A stretch of 64,000 nucleotides of DNA from positions 1 through 64,000 of the forward strand of contig CALWOF010000001.1 of assembly GCA_944382995.1 (NCBI GenBank). The letters are read 5' to 3'. Position 1 is the stretch's first letter, and every line of letters begins with the position of its first letter. Origin of the DNA: an uncultured Oscillospiraceae bacterium. GTDB lineage: Bacteria > Bacillota > Clostridia > Oscillospirales > Oscillospiraceae. A program made the position numbers and the translations under genes. A model generated the notes under the pieces. The model ran no database searches. It had not been told where the DNA came from and was given only the letters and a program-made list of their open reading frames with translations. Positions 1 through 7,841 of the stretch are shown piece after piece.

Positions 1-113
1 TCCGCCTCGGCCTCCAGCAGTTCGTTGAGGGTTTCCTCCACGCTGCCGCGCACCAATTCCTTAAGCTGCCCCTTGATTACTTCCTCGTTCAGCTGTACAA
101 TCTTTTCGGACAT
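1..113 (-). CDS. IS256-family transposase, N-terminal fragment (runs off window)
   Basis: The minus-strand frame opens at the ATG at 113 and continues past base 1, giving about 37 residues beginning MSEKIVQLNEEVIKGQLKEL. That start, with the following SVEETLNELLEAEA stretch, is the typical N-terminus of IS256-family (mutator-type, DDE) transposases as I know them. The catalytic domain is outside the window, so intactness cannot be judged. An SD-like AGGGAGAC lies just upstream. The element sits at the outer edge of an AT-rich foreign island beside the conjugative element. Family assignment is fairly secure; the exact IS is not. Confidence 0.8.
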   Translation of the reverse strand, partial: MSEKIVQLNEEVIKGQLKELVRGSVEETLNELLEAEA

Positions 114-220
114 GGTTTGCTGTCTCCCTTCAGAATGGTGTGTCGCGACTTCATTCTACCAGAGGGCTGCAAACCATGTCTTCTTTTATCTTCTTTTCAA
201 TTTGCGAAACTTATTCTACC
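1..220 (-). mobile_element. End of an IS256-like insertion sequence
   Basis: The transposase fragment is preceded on its own strand by about 100 non-coding bases that should contain the IS terminus. Two related stretches on the minus strand, GGTAGAATGAAGTCGCGAC (about 142-160) and GGTAGAATAAGTTTCGCAA (about 197-216), look like subterminal repeats. I could not find the partner inverted repeat because the other end is outside the window, so the outer boundary is approximate. Confidence 0.45.
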
Positions 221-403
221 TTATCCCCAATCTTCAACAACAGCTACTATTCCTTCTTCATTTTTATAGCGGTAGACCCCCGGACCAATCTCTTCGCCTA
301 CCAGAATAGTCTCATTTGAGGAATTGTTTGCAACTCCCGATACAGTAACCATACTTAAAAGCAAAAGTACCGATACTCCTAAAAAAATGAGTCTCTTTTT
401 CAT
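221..403 (-). CDS. Small exported protein, unknown function
   Basis: A 60-residue protein with a clear signal sequence: MKKR followed by a hydrophobic LIFLGVSVLLLLSMVTVSG core. The short mature part contains NETILVGEEIGPGVYRYKNE and ends EDWG. SD AAGAGGT precedes the ATG at 403. No cysteine lipobox is seen, so it is secreted or anchored by its hydrophobic segment. It lies between the IS end and a membrane-protein gene in the AT-rich island. Function not recognised. Confidence 0.6.
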   Translation of the reverse strand: MKKRLIFLGVSVLLLLSMVTVSGVANNSSNETILVGEEIGPGVYRYKNEEGIVAVVEDWG

Positions 404-696
404 ATATTTATACCTCTTGCAGGTTAGAATTTGTCAAGCGAATATCTGCCAGTATATGTAATAGTCTTAGAACTTTCTTCTCTTTGATCTAATCCGTGTA
501 AGAGTCCTGCCGGTTAGAGGCTGCTTTAGTCGCACTCGTTCATTTGAAATGTAATATTAGCTATCCTCCTTTCTGCTTGAACATTCCTAAAATTAGAGAC
601 AAAAATACTTGTGATTTGCAACACTATAACTATAAAACTACACGCTATTAATCATCACACAAATGAGCAGTTAGGAATCCATTTTTCCTAATGGCT

Positions 697-1296
697 CTAC
701 ACTTGATGATAATGCTTACTAAATTTCTCTTTTAATATCCGGCTCAAAGATGAGTATTCTTCAAAATCACATTTGCTTTTTGATATGTATGCGACTGGGA
801 AAAGTTGCAGAGGCGACGCGAAATATATTCCCGCATCACATTCATAAATCTCTGCTATGGGTGCTTCGAACTCTTTTTTATTCCACCTATCTTTGCTTTT
901 TCTTGCCTTTTTTAACATTTTATAAACATCCGGTTTGTAGTAGTGTACAGTATTTCCTGTAGTAGCAGTTACAGTTATTCTGTTCTCATATACATGAAAA
1001 ATTAATGTATCTTTTTTCCCAATTCCCGATCTATGGAGAAATAAAAGATGAGAGAATTTTCCTATATACGGGATAAAAAATGCCCAAAGACTGCTGGAAA
1101 TTATTAAGCAAAGAATATATATAATTTTAAGAGGAAGTTGAAAGTTATAGACCAATGTAAAAAGAGCCATTCCAAGATAAATGAAAAAAACAGGAAGAAA
1201 ACAGCACCAGAACTTTTTCTGACATTTACACAAGAAAGAGCGATAATATAAAATTGTCCGTCGGTCTTCCGGATCCAATGTAAATATATAGGCCAT
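697..1296 (-). CDS. Membrane protein, possibly YcxB-like
   Basis: About 199 residues. Two adjacent hydrophobic segments (around residues 32-52 and 58-75) are followed by a soluble C-terminal part with a FHVYENRITVTATTGN segment and a Tyr-rich stretch. This layout resembles YcxB-like proteins, but that is an impression. The start is placed at the second ATG (1296), 9 bases after AGGAG; the ATG at 1302 is only 3 bases from that SD. The gene is separated from the YbfG-like gene upstream by a strong hairpin. Confidence 0.6.
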   Translation of the reverse strand: MAYIFTLDPEDRRTILYYRSFLCKCQKKFWCCFLPVFFIYLGMALFTLVYNFQLPLKIIYILCLIISSSLWAFFIPYIGKFSHLLFLHRSGIGKKDTLIFHVYENRITVTATTGNTVHYYKPDVYKMLKKARKSKDRWNKKEFEAPIAEIYECDAGIYFASPLQLFPVAYISKSKCDFEEYSSLSRILKEKFSKHYHQV

Positions 1297-1350
1297 AGTC
1301 ATTATCTCCTCTGTCTATTGCTGTATTCTTTATTTTGAGTACAAAATGTT

Positions 1351-1393
1351 CCATTGGTGTGTCTCGCTCTATAGGAGCGAGACACACCAATGG
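1351..1393 (-). terminator. Perfect 19-bp stem hairpin
   Basis: Arms 1351-1369 (CCATTGGTGTGTCTCGCTC) and 1375-1393 are exact reverse complements around a five-base loop. It lies 13 bases beyond the stop of the YbfG-like gene (1406). There is no clean U-tract, so it is a terminator, an RNA-stabilising end, or a palindrome used by something else. A long perfect stem with a mixed sequence is unusual for a simple intrinsic terminator. Confidence 0.6.
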
Positions 1394-1405
1394 GATCATA
1401 AATGC

Positions 1406-3607
1406 TTAATGGGCAAAGAAACTTATGAGACTAGATAAGAATACCGAAAGGCCGGCATATCCCCCAATAACGACATATACCAGTGCGGCACATACAAAAA
1501 CCGCTCCAATCGCGATTAGAGGATCACGTATACTTTCCCAGTCAATACTGTTCAACCAATCTCGTGATTCTGCGAAAGACTTTTGAGCTTCAGGATCTAA
1601 CGTTTGATCTCCAAAACCAATTTCATAGCGAGCAGTAACTGCGATGTAAACTGATCCGGGATCTTTTGTTTCAAGATCATACACTACGCATGTAATTGAA
1701 AGACTAATTGTATTGGCAGGAATATTAGGTGTTACTTTAACCAAAAGCTTCCCGTCAACAATATTCATTGCCAGAGAGTTGAGTTTGGGAATAGGTAACG
1801 AATCCACATTGACACCAATATCGGCAATCATGTCATTCAGATCAGAAATAATTGACGGATCTGAAAAAACTCCGTTCGTGACTCCCACGGAAAATGTGTA
1901 GTCCCCGCTGAAACCTCCAGTTAAAGAAGTGGACAAATATACCGTCACTGGCGGAACTGCATAAATTGGAAATTCAGTGCCGAAGTTAAATGTGCCACCA
2001 ACCGCAAAAATATCTGTTGGCAAATTCAAACTGGAACACACTCTGGATGTTATATTTAATCTTTTTACATATGTATCCGCTTCCTCCACAACTGAACTCG
2101 TTTCAGGGTTGATCCGAGCTCCTTCGTTACGTCCAGACGCAATATTATTATCGATTTCAATTGCGCCATCTCCTTCGCCAATAGTTATGGTTGAAATCTG
2201 ATCAAAAGCCCAGTCTGTCGGGAGCGCAAAACCAATATTGCACGCAAATCCAGAAGACATATCACAGACAAAGCTACTTTCAGAGTACCCAGCTTGTCTG
2301 ACTAATGTACAAACGTATCTCGGGCCGTAAATACCGATTTTGTATTTGTCTGTTGCAAAGCTATCATAAGTCTCTTTGATTGCAGCAAAATAAGGCAGGA
2401 TGTATTCATTTACGTCGTCTACTGTGGCATCAAAATCAACCGCAAAATATACGGTCGTGCCGTTAGGGAAATACAGATCTCGTAAAGCCTCAAATGCATA
2501 ATGTGCGTCACGTCTTCCGCGTGCTTCAGTAAAGTATTCCTTATAGTTATTGGATGTTTGGTAGATTGGAAATACTTTAAGGCCGGCATCATAGAGAATT
2601 TGTAGCTCCTCTTTAGTCAGCTTTTTTGTACTCCCACCCGTAATATAACGCCCAACAACAGTTCTACCGTTTGCAACCAATGTTTGAGCTTGTGCTTCAT
2701 TCAGTGGACGCATAAAGTCACAGGCCGTTCCTACTCTAGATTGATCGCCATAGCTGACCATCAGAGACGCCCATGTTTGGGGTCCTACAATTCCATCTGG
2801 TTCTAGCCCGCAAAATGTTTGGAATTGGGTTACTGCATTTTTTGCGCCCGTGCCAAAAATACCATCAAATCCATTGGGATTAAAGCCATTTGCATAGAGA
2901 GCATATTGTAAAATATAAATATACTGCCTATTTTTGACAGTCCCATACTGTTGCAAAGTAGGACAACGGTTCATCGTTGTTGGTCCCCAAACGCCATCTA
3001 CGACGGTATTGGGATAATCCTTTTTTTCTTCAACCTGCAGACCTGAGATAAGTGCTCGCATGGTTTTTTTTGAAAAAACACCATCGCACGGAATTAAGCC
3101 AATATAGGAATAGTATTCTTTGTTGAGGGCCTGCTGAATCTCACGAATTCTTGAGTCACCGTTGCTTAGAAGTGTGTATGCATCCGTGTTAAGAAGAGCT
3201 GCAATAACCTTAGAATCAGTAATTCCATTCTGGTCTTCTGTACTCAATCCAGCATAGCCCTGAAACTTTTTCACGGCAGCGACAGTTGTTTCGTTGTAAA
3301 TTCCGTTTAATGTTCCGGGATCAAGCCCCATTCCTTTGCAGTATAAGGCTCCTTGCAAAATATAAATCTGATTACGAATGGTTTCAATTTCCCAATTGCT
3401 TTCCGCGCTCAAAGGTGTAAACGCATTTGCTGTTCCATTGCCAAATACACCATCTGGAGTAACTCCGAGCTCAATTTGTAGTGCCTGAATCAGACCTCGA
3501 ATTGTTCCCCATCCCGTAATGCCATCTTCATCAACACGAGTGAAGCTACTATTGCTACTATACGTGTTGTTTAACCATTGTTGAGTCATATAAACTTTCA
3601 GATCCAC
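1406..3607 (-). CDS. YbfG-like protein: peptidoglycan-binding repeats, DUF1906 glycosidase-like domain, C-terminal membrane anchor
   Basis: A 733-residue protein. Residues about 1-290 hold four peptidoglycan-binding-type repeats, each marked by a DGxxGxxT-like motif (TPDGVFGNGT, PCDGVFSKKT, VVDGVWGPTT, GFDGIFGTGA, EPDGIVGPQT). Residues about 300-480 match the DUF1906/Rv2525c-like glycoside-hydrolase fold (VVGRYITGG, VFPIYQTS, YFAVDFDA, IGIYGPRYV). A beta-rich region follows, then two hydrophobic segments at the end. There is no signal peptide. Size and order resemble B. subtilis YbfG (about 732 residues) from memory. The start is GTG at 3607 behind AAAGGAG. The likely role is cell-wall binding or modification, perhaps as an exported effector; substrate unknown. 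Confidence 0.8.
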   Translation of the reverse strand: MDLKVYMTQQWLNNTYSSNSSFTRVDEDGITGWGTIRGLIQALQIELGVTPDGVFGNGTANAFTPLSAESNWEIETIRNQIYILQGALYCKGMGLDPGTLNGIYNETTVAAVKKFQGYAGLSTEDQNGITDSKVIAALLNTDAYTLLSNGDSRIREIQQALNKEYYSYIGLIPCDGVFSKKTMRALISGLQVEEKKDYPNTVVDGVWGPTTMNRCPTLQQYGTVKNRQYIYILQYALYANGFNPNGFDGIFGTGAKNAVTQFQTFCGLEPDGIVGPQTWASLMVSYGDQSRVGTACDFMRPLNEAQAQTLVANGRTVVGRYITGGSTKKLTKEELQILYDAGLKVFPIYQTSNNYKEYFTEARGRRDAHYAFEALRDLYFPNGTTVYFAVDFDATVDDVNEYILPYFAAIKETYDSFATDKYKIGIYGPRYVCTLVRQAGYSESSFVCDMSSGFACNIGFALPTDWAFDQISTITIGEGDGAIEIDNNIASGRNEGARINPETSSVVEEADTYVKRLNITSRVCSSLNLPTDIFAVGGTFNFGTEFPIYAVPPVTVYLSTSLTGGFSGDYTFSVGVTNGVFSDPSIISDLNDMIADIGVNVDSLPIPKLNSLAMNIVDGKLLVKVTPNIPANTISLSITCVVYDLETKDPGSVYIAVTARYEIGFGDQTLDPEAQKSFAESRDWLNSIDWESIRDPLIAIGAVFVCAALVYVVIGGYAGLSVFLSSLISFFAH

Positions 3608-3693
3608 AAATATCTCCTTTCAAAAATCACTGGATGTCAAATTCTTCTTTTGTGTCCTACACACTTCCATGCATTGTATGCGACACAGCGTAA

Positions 3694-4494
3694 CTACCGA
3701 TAAAAAGAAAGTGTGCCGTAGTATTTTGAAACGGTTGTATCGTCCTCAACATACTTAGCGACATCAATCGGACCGTATCTCAGCAAAAAATAATCTAAAT
3801 CATGAATCTTTTTGTAGATTTCGTTTACGATCTCCATGCTGTGGCTCTCTTTTGCCTGCTCAATCTGGTCGATAAGATAGAGTAGTTCAGCCTTAAGGTT
3901 TTCGTTATGAACAGTAGAGTCTATTTCTGACAATAAAGAGATGACGTCATCTGCATTATAGCGGTTAGTTGTAACAACCGGCGTTCCATACTGTTCATAG
4001 AATTCTTCGGAGGAAAGATTTTCTCTTTTACATATAGCGTCCTTATCGATGCTCCCATCTATAGCCCAATCTATTTGAATTTCCCCTGTTTGATGGAAAT
4101 AATTCCAATAAAGGTCGTCAGGATCTGACAGTCTATCGAAAAGGTTGTTATACATATATTGATGTTCTAACCACAAGTTCGCTGCTTTAATAACCTCGGT
4201 CATTCTTTTGATCTGTTGCTGAGACATTCCTGCTGTTGCCTGTTGCCGTGCCGCAAGGACCTCATCTTCTGTTGGGATTGGTTTTTCCCCATATAAAGCA
4301 TCTGAGTCAGTGCCTTCGGAATTATTCTCATTTGAAACTACAGGTAGCTCAGCATTTGGCTGGGACTCGTTACTGTTGGTCTTGCTGAGATAAAATGATA
4401 ATCCCACGCAAGCAATTAGGAATAAAGTGAAAAACCAAGCGATCCGATGGTTACCAATATAGTTGGATAAACGATCTTTCTTGTGATTAGCCAT
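3694..4494 (-). CDS. Membrane-anchored protein, partner of the YbfG-like gene
   Basis: A 266-residue protein with an N-terminal transmembrane segment (IAWFFTLFLIACVGLSFYLS, about residues 18-37), an acidic Ser/Asn-rich linker, and a helical extracytoplasmic domain. The start is at 4494, six bases after GGGAGG; an upstream in-frame TTG at 4509 overlaps that SD and is less likely. It is immediately upstream of the YbfG-like gene on the same strand. B. subtilis ybfG also has a small membrane-protein neighbour (ybfF); homology here is only a suggestion. Confidence 0.65.
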   Translation of the reverse strand: MANHKKDRLSNYIGNHRIAWFFTLFLIACVGLSFYLSKTNSNESQPNAELPVVSNENNSEGTDSDALYGEKPIPTEDEVLAARQQATAGMSQQQIKRMTEVIKAANLWLEHQYMYNNLFDRLSDPDDLYWNYFHQTGEIQIDWAIDGSIDKDAICKRENLSSEEFYEQYGTPVVTTNRYNADDVISLLSEIDSTVHNENLKAELLYLIDQIEQAKESHSMEIVNEIYKKIHDLDYFLLRYGPIDVAKYVEDDTTVSKYYGTLSFYR

Positions 4495-4634
4495 TTCTTC
4501 CTCCCTCAAGATAGTGTCGTTTAATAAACAAGCACTCTTTCTTACAGCATCAGAAAATGCTACAAGGTGATAGCCTTTCGAGCTTCAATACTACGACAAG
4601 CTCTTATCTTTCTACTTGATTCTTATTTCTTAGG

Positions 4635-4665
4635 GTGCTCCCGCCCCAGAAGGGGGCGGGAACAC
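4635..4665. terminator. GC-rich hairpin between the 190-aa gene and the membrane-anchor gene
   Basis: GTGCTCCCGCCCC and GGGGCGGGAACAC pair around a short AGAAG loop. No U-tract follows on the minus strand, so it may be a processing or stabilising structure rather than an efficient terminator. It lies in the 257-base gap 4495-4751, where I see no gene. Confidence 0.45.
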
Positions 4666-4751
4666 TGGGGGAATATCGTTTCACAGATGCACCGTGTAAA
4701 AGTGGAAAATAATCAATTAATCAATAAACTCTTTGCTTGACAAATTCCAAA

Positions 4752-5324
4752 TTACCAAGTGCCATACATGGAGATCGAGCTAGGAGTGGCCCCAACATTG
4801 AGGCCAATATCAACAAACCCGTGCTCATAACCGTCTCCGGTTACCTGGACCCACTGTCCATCTGTACTACGTTTGACATAGTTAATTAGCTTCCAGTCAG
4901 GGTGAGTATCTCCCATTGCGTCTGTAAGACAAGCGACTTCCATACCAGAGGCGACTGCTCCCCAGGAAGAACCCGCTGCGGTGTAGACTTCTTCCCTTCG
5001 GCGAAATTTGAAGGTGTAGTATCTCTTTCCGCCAATAGTCGCCGTGCTATACGGGTAATCAGTGCAGGGGGAAAGTGCTTCCATTGCTGCTGCGTGAGAG
5101 GGGAACAGATCATTCCCGTTCTTATCTGTGGCATAATAAAACCCCTGAACAACGCGGCCAGAGCTGTTACGAAAATAAATCTCATACCCATCCTCAGTAT
5201 CGCTGTAGCAAAAGACTTCCCGGTCATAAATTGTACCAATCTGGCTGCCCTTATCGCTGCTGGGCCAACCACTAAACACAGGAAGATTTTTACCGCTTTT
5301 ATTAATAGCCATATAGTAAGACAT
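4752..5324 (-). CDS. Hypothetical 190-residue protein, beta-rich
   Basis: Begins MSYYMAINKSGKNLPVFSGW behind a strong AAAGGAGG SD. The sequence is rich in Tyr, Gly and Ser with alternating hydrophobics and no signal peptide or membrane segment. An SH3-like or lectin-like beta fold is possible: a GTIYDREVF...DGYEIYFRNSSGRVVQGFYY region is followed by TATIGGKRYYTFKFRR. First large gene of the AT-rich minus-strand cluster that continues into the membrane-anchor and YbfG-like genes. Function not recognised. Confidence 0.6.
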   Translation of the reverse strand: MSYYMAINKSGKNLPVFSGWPSSDKGSQIGTIYDREVFCYSDTEDGYEIYFRNSSGRVVQGFYYATDKNGNDLFPSHAAAMEALSPCTDYPYSTATIGGKRYYTFKFRRREEVYTAAGSSWGAVASGMEVACLTDAMGDTHPDWKLINYVKRSTDGQWVQVTGDGYEHGFVDIGLNVGATPSSISMYGTW

Positions 5325-5353
5325 AAGTATCCTCCTTTGTATCGTTTAACTTT

Positions 5354-5401
5354 CTAATAGTACCTTATTAAATTTTTTCTTAAAACAGTGCGTAGACTCA
5401 T
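5354..5401 (-). CDS. Mini-ORF, 15 residues (MSLRTVLRKNLIRYY)
   Basis: Begins ATG at 5401 three bases after GAGGGGGC and ends TAG at 5354-5356. The product is basic (three Arg, one Lys). It lies 30 bases upstream of the 190-residue gene and downstream of another mini-ORF on the same strand. Its SD spacing is short, so translation is uncertain. A leader peptide or a relic are both possible. Confidence 0.3.
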   Translation of the reverse strand: MSLRTVLRKNLIRYY

Positions 5402-5411
5402 CTTGCCCCCT

Positions 5412-5474
5412 CTAATGATATCCACTATTCCAGTATAGAACAGCACTGCGCTGAAAATTGCAGTACCTTCTCAT
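5412..5474 (-). CDS. Mini-ORF, 20 residues, with consensus SD
   Basis: ATG at 5474 follows a textbook AAAGGAGGTGA SD; the frame encodes MRRYCNFQRSAVLYWNSGYH and stops at 5412. The strength of the SD in an otherwise empty stretch argues that ribosomes load here. It is first in a short run of two mini-ORFs and the 190-residue gene, so it could be a leader peptide controlling that gene. It may equally be the surviving start of a decayed gene. Confidence 0.4.
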   Translation of the reverse strand: MRRYCNFQRSAVLYWNSGYH

Positions 5475-5777
5475 AAACGGTCACCTCCTTTCACATACAT
5501 AAAAGAGCAATAAATTTCTTCAATGTAAATGCAAGGAGTTTAGCCAAAATATAATATTTAATAAGACATCAAATTTGATAATGTGCAACAGCTGGATACA
5601 TTGGCTGCAAGTGCCAAACCTGCCGGCAACTTTCAGGGAATCCGGCAACCTCTATCCTTAATATAAGAAGAATTCTTAAATAGGCTACTTTGCTCTTTTC
5701 TTCTGAAGATAGGTGTTCTTCTATTGGGACCTTCTTGGTGGGCCGCAATGACCCGGTCTCCGGTCCAGTCAATTGGC
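5475..5777. other. Non-coding AT-rich gap between island and conjugative element
   Basis: No convincing ORF on either strand. The stretch moves from AT-rich sequence (about 5510-5680) to the GC-rich composition of the conjugative element (from about 5730), so a junction between two acquired segments probably lies here. I saw no direct repeat of the ssrA end and no integrase remnant. Confidence 0.4.
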
Positions 5778-5809
5778 GCAGCCTCCCCTTGGCGGGGAGG
5801 CTGCTTTTT
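5778..5809 (+). terminator. Intrinsic terminator on plus strand
   Basis: GCAGCCTCCCC and GGGGAGGCTGC pair around TTGGC and are followed by TTTTTC on the plus strand. It lies just beyond the stop of the last minus-strand gene of the element (5819), so the stem could also end minus-strand transcripts, but the U-tract faces the other way. What plus-strand RNA it would end is unclear. Confidence 0.6.
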
Positions 5810-5818
5810 CGTCTACTC

Positions 5819-6079
5819 TCATTTCCGCAATCGGTACAGGTTGGAGGTCTGACCGCCGTTCTCCCGGTAACGAGGCTGTATCTCCACTCTGCCGAGTCGG
5901 ACCAAATCGCTGAGCGCCCGCTTGACCGTAGAGCGAGAAAGGGCCAGATCCGCCGCAATGGTGCCTATGGCATACCAGCTCTCGCCCTCACCGTTGGCCC
6001 GGTCATGGAGGTATAGGCATACTATTTTGGCCCGGGCGGACAGTTCTCGGTCCCCATAGACATCGTTAAAAAAGCTCAT
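5819..6079 (-). CDS. Helix-turn-helix protein of the conjugative element
   Basis: An 86-residue winged-helix protein: MSFFNDVYGDRELSARAKIV, then YAIGTIAADLALSRSTVKRALSDLVRLGRVE (recognition helix region about residues 35-65), ending QTSNLYRLRK. This is the replication-initiator/HTH_36-like type common beside virD4 in such elements. The start at 6079 has GGAGGTGA six bases upstream, overlapping the stop of virD4; a longer frame to 6151 lacks an SD. Likely a transcription or replication regulator of the element. Confidence 0.75.
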   Translation of the reverse strand: MSFFNDVYGDRELSARAKIVCLYLHDRANGEGESWYAIGTIAADLALSRSTVKRALSDLVRLGRVEIQPRYRENGGQTSNLYRLRK

Positions 6080-6083
6080 GCTA

Positions 6084-7832
6084 TCACCTCCGCTGTACCG
6101 TGTTATAGTCGCCTGGGCCCCCAGCCCGATCTGCCGGCGGACGCTTTCCACGCTCCATCAGGATCGCCTGCGTCAGCTGCCGTTTCCCAGCGTATGCCAC
6201 CTTTCTGGCGGCTCGTTCCGGCATCTGGTAGGGTTCACCAAAGGTGATGCCCCACTCCAGAAACAGCCGCAGCCGGGTCCGCATGGGATGGGTGCCGGTC
6301 TTCATGACCACGAATTCTCCCTTTGGAATAGATTTCAACTCATCCGGTGTCATCAGAGGACGTTCTATCATCTGTAGGGACTGGCTGGGATCATTTTTCC
6401 CCCGGGAGATGGAGCCGGAGAGGACGGTGCGGCTGCCCAGGGCCTTGGACAGCACCTCTGCTGTCTGGCTCTGGGGCGCGAAGCCGCCGAAGATGGTGTC
6501 CTGGCAGTTGTCCGTCAGTATCTCCGCGCCCTCCTTGCCATAGTTCTTCTCCAACTGAGCAATACTCTGGATGATGGGAACCAGGGTCAGCCGTCGGGAA
6601 CGGCCAGCGGAGAACAGCGGCAGGATGTCAAAGGGCGGCATGGTGCCCAGCTCGTCGCAGAAGAACACCACACGGTTCTTCAGCTTTCCATCGTTTTCAT
6701 CCGCCAGGAAGAACAGTTCCCGCGCCAGGTTCTGGATGATGAGGCCCGCCATGAAGTTTTTGGTGGCGTCCTCCTCCGGGAGGATCAGGAAGATGGCGCA
6801 TTTCTGGGAGGCAAATGTCTCCGCGTCGATGGCGCTGTCAAAGCAGAGCACCTGCTCCAGCTCTGTATCCAGGAAGGAATTCAGCCTGGAAAGTACCGTG
6901 GACATGACGGAAGCCATAGCTTGATCGGAGGCGGTCAGGGCGGCGCCGGCCAGCATATAGGCCCTGTGGTTCTCCGGCAGCCGGTCCATGAGGATCTGGA
7001 AACCGTTCCTCTGATCCTTGCTCCTGGGGTCCACAGCCAGGAGGTCCTGTACCAGCTTGAACACCGACACGATATGCCGCATCTCCGGCTCCCCCTCCGC
7101 CGGCGGAAGATATTCCGACAACAATAGGATCACCGCGGCCAGGAGACTCTCCGCGGACTCGTAGAAGTAGGCGTTCTCGCCCCGGGAACTCTCACCTTCC
7201 GGGTTGACGATGCTCTTGGCCAGGATCTTGGTGTACTTCTCCGCCCGGGCTTTGTAGGTCAGGCTGTCCGAATGTTCTCGGGCCAGATCCATGTAGCGGT
7301 TGATGAGGGTCAGAAGATTGTTGCCATCAGATCGCGTTGGATTCCGCAGGTCGATCACGGAGACTTGATAGCCATAATATTTGCTGGCCACAGCGCCGTA
7401 GTTTCTGGCGAGGTCCCCTTTGGTATCCAGGGCCAGATAGCTCATGCCGCTGGCGCAGGCATATTCCAAATTTGGATACAGAAAGAAGGCTGTCTTGCCG
7501 ACGCCGCTGGCGCCGATCATCAGGCAGTGTATGTCGTCGCAATCCACTAAGGCTGTGACATGGTTCTTCCGGCCCACGCTGCCCAGCACCAGCCCCTGCT
7601 GCTTCGGCAGCTGTTTGCCCCTCCGCCAGCGGTGCGGCCGGAAAGGCACATGGCGGTACGTCTTTTGAACCTCCCGCTTTGTCGCCCAGCGGGCTGTGCC
7701 GTACTGCCCGTCACCCACAGTTTTACTCTTGATATTGTCCAGGGTGTAGTGCTGGGAAAGAAATGCCAGCCCTCCCACCACGATCAAAGCCACCGCGGCA
7801 AAGCCAATCAGTGACCAGACATTCTGGTTCAT
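6084..7832 (-). CDS. virD4: Type IV secretion coupling protein, VirD4/TraG family
   Basis: A 582-residue protein. One N-terminal hydrophobic segment (about residues 8-25) is followed by the TraG/VirD4 ATPase: Walker A in MIGASGVGKTAFFLYP (about 108-122), LALDTKGDLARNYG, Walker B-like RVVFFCDELGTMPPF (about 380), and QSIAQLEKNYG. It would dock the relaxase-DNA complex to the type IV channel at the inner membrane and recognise signals on exported proteins. It is preceded by the TOPRIM primase gene, whose last codons form its SD (GAGGTGAGA), and followed within five bases by the HTH gene. Length and motifs are normal for the family. Confidence 0.95.
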   Translation of the reverse strand: MNQNVWSLIGFAAVALIVVGGLAFLSQHYTLDNIKSKTVGDGQYGTARWATKREVQKTYRHVPFRPHRWRRGKQLPKQQGLVLGSVGRKNHVTALVDCDDIHCLMIGASGVGKTAFFLYPNLEYACASGMSYLALDTKGDLARNYGAVASKYYGYQVSVIDLRNPTRSDGNNLLTLINRYMDLAREHSDSLTYKARAEKYTKILAKSIVNPEGESSRGENAYFYESAESLLAAVILLLSEYLPPAEGEPEMRHIVSVFKLVQDLLAVDPRSKDQRNGFQILMDRLPENHRAYMLAGAALTASDQAMASVMSTVLSRLNSFLDTELEQVLCFDSAIDAETFASQKCAIFLILPEEDATKNFMAGLIIQNLARELFFLADENDGKLKNRVVFFCDELGTMPPFDILPLFSAGRSRRLTLVPIIQSIAQLEKNYGKEGAEILTDNCQDTIFGGFAPQSQTAEVLSKALGSRTVLSGSISRGKNDPSQSLQMIERPLMTPDELKSIPKGEFVVMKTGTHPMRTRLRLFLEWGITFGEPYQMPERAARKVAYAGKRQLTQAILMERGKRPPADRAGGPGDYNTVQRR

Positions 7833-7841
7833 TTGGATCTC

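Noticed and set aside
3651..3690. Hairpin TGTGTC/GACACA upstream of the YbfG-like gene
   Set aside because: Only six paired bases with a long interrupted loop; too weak to list as a feature.
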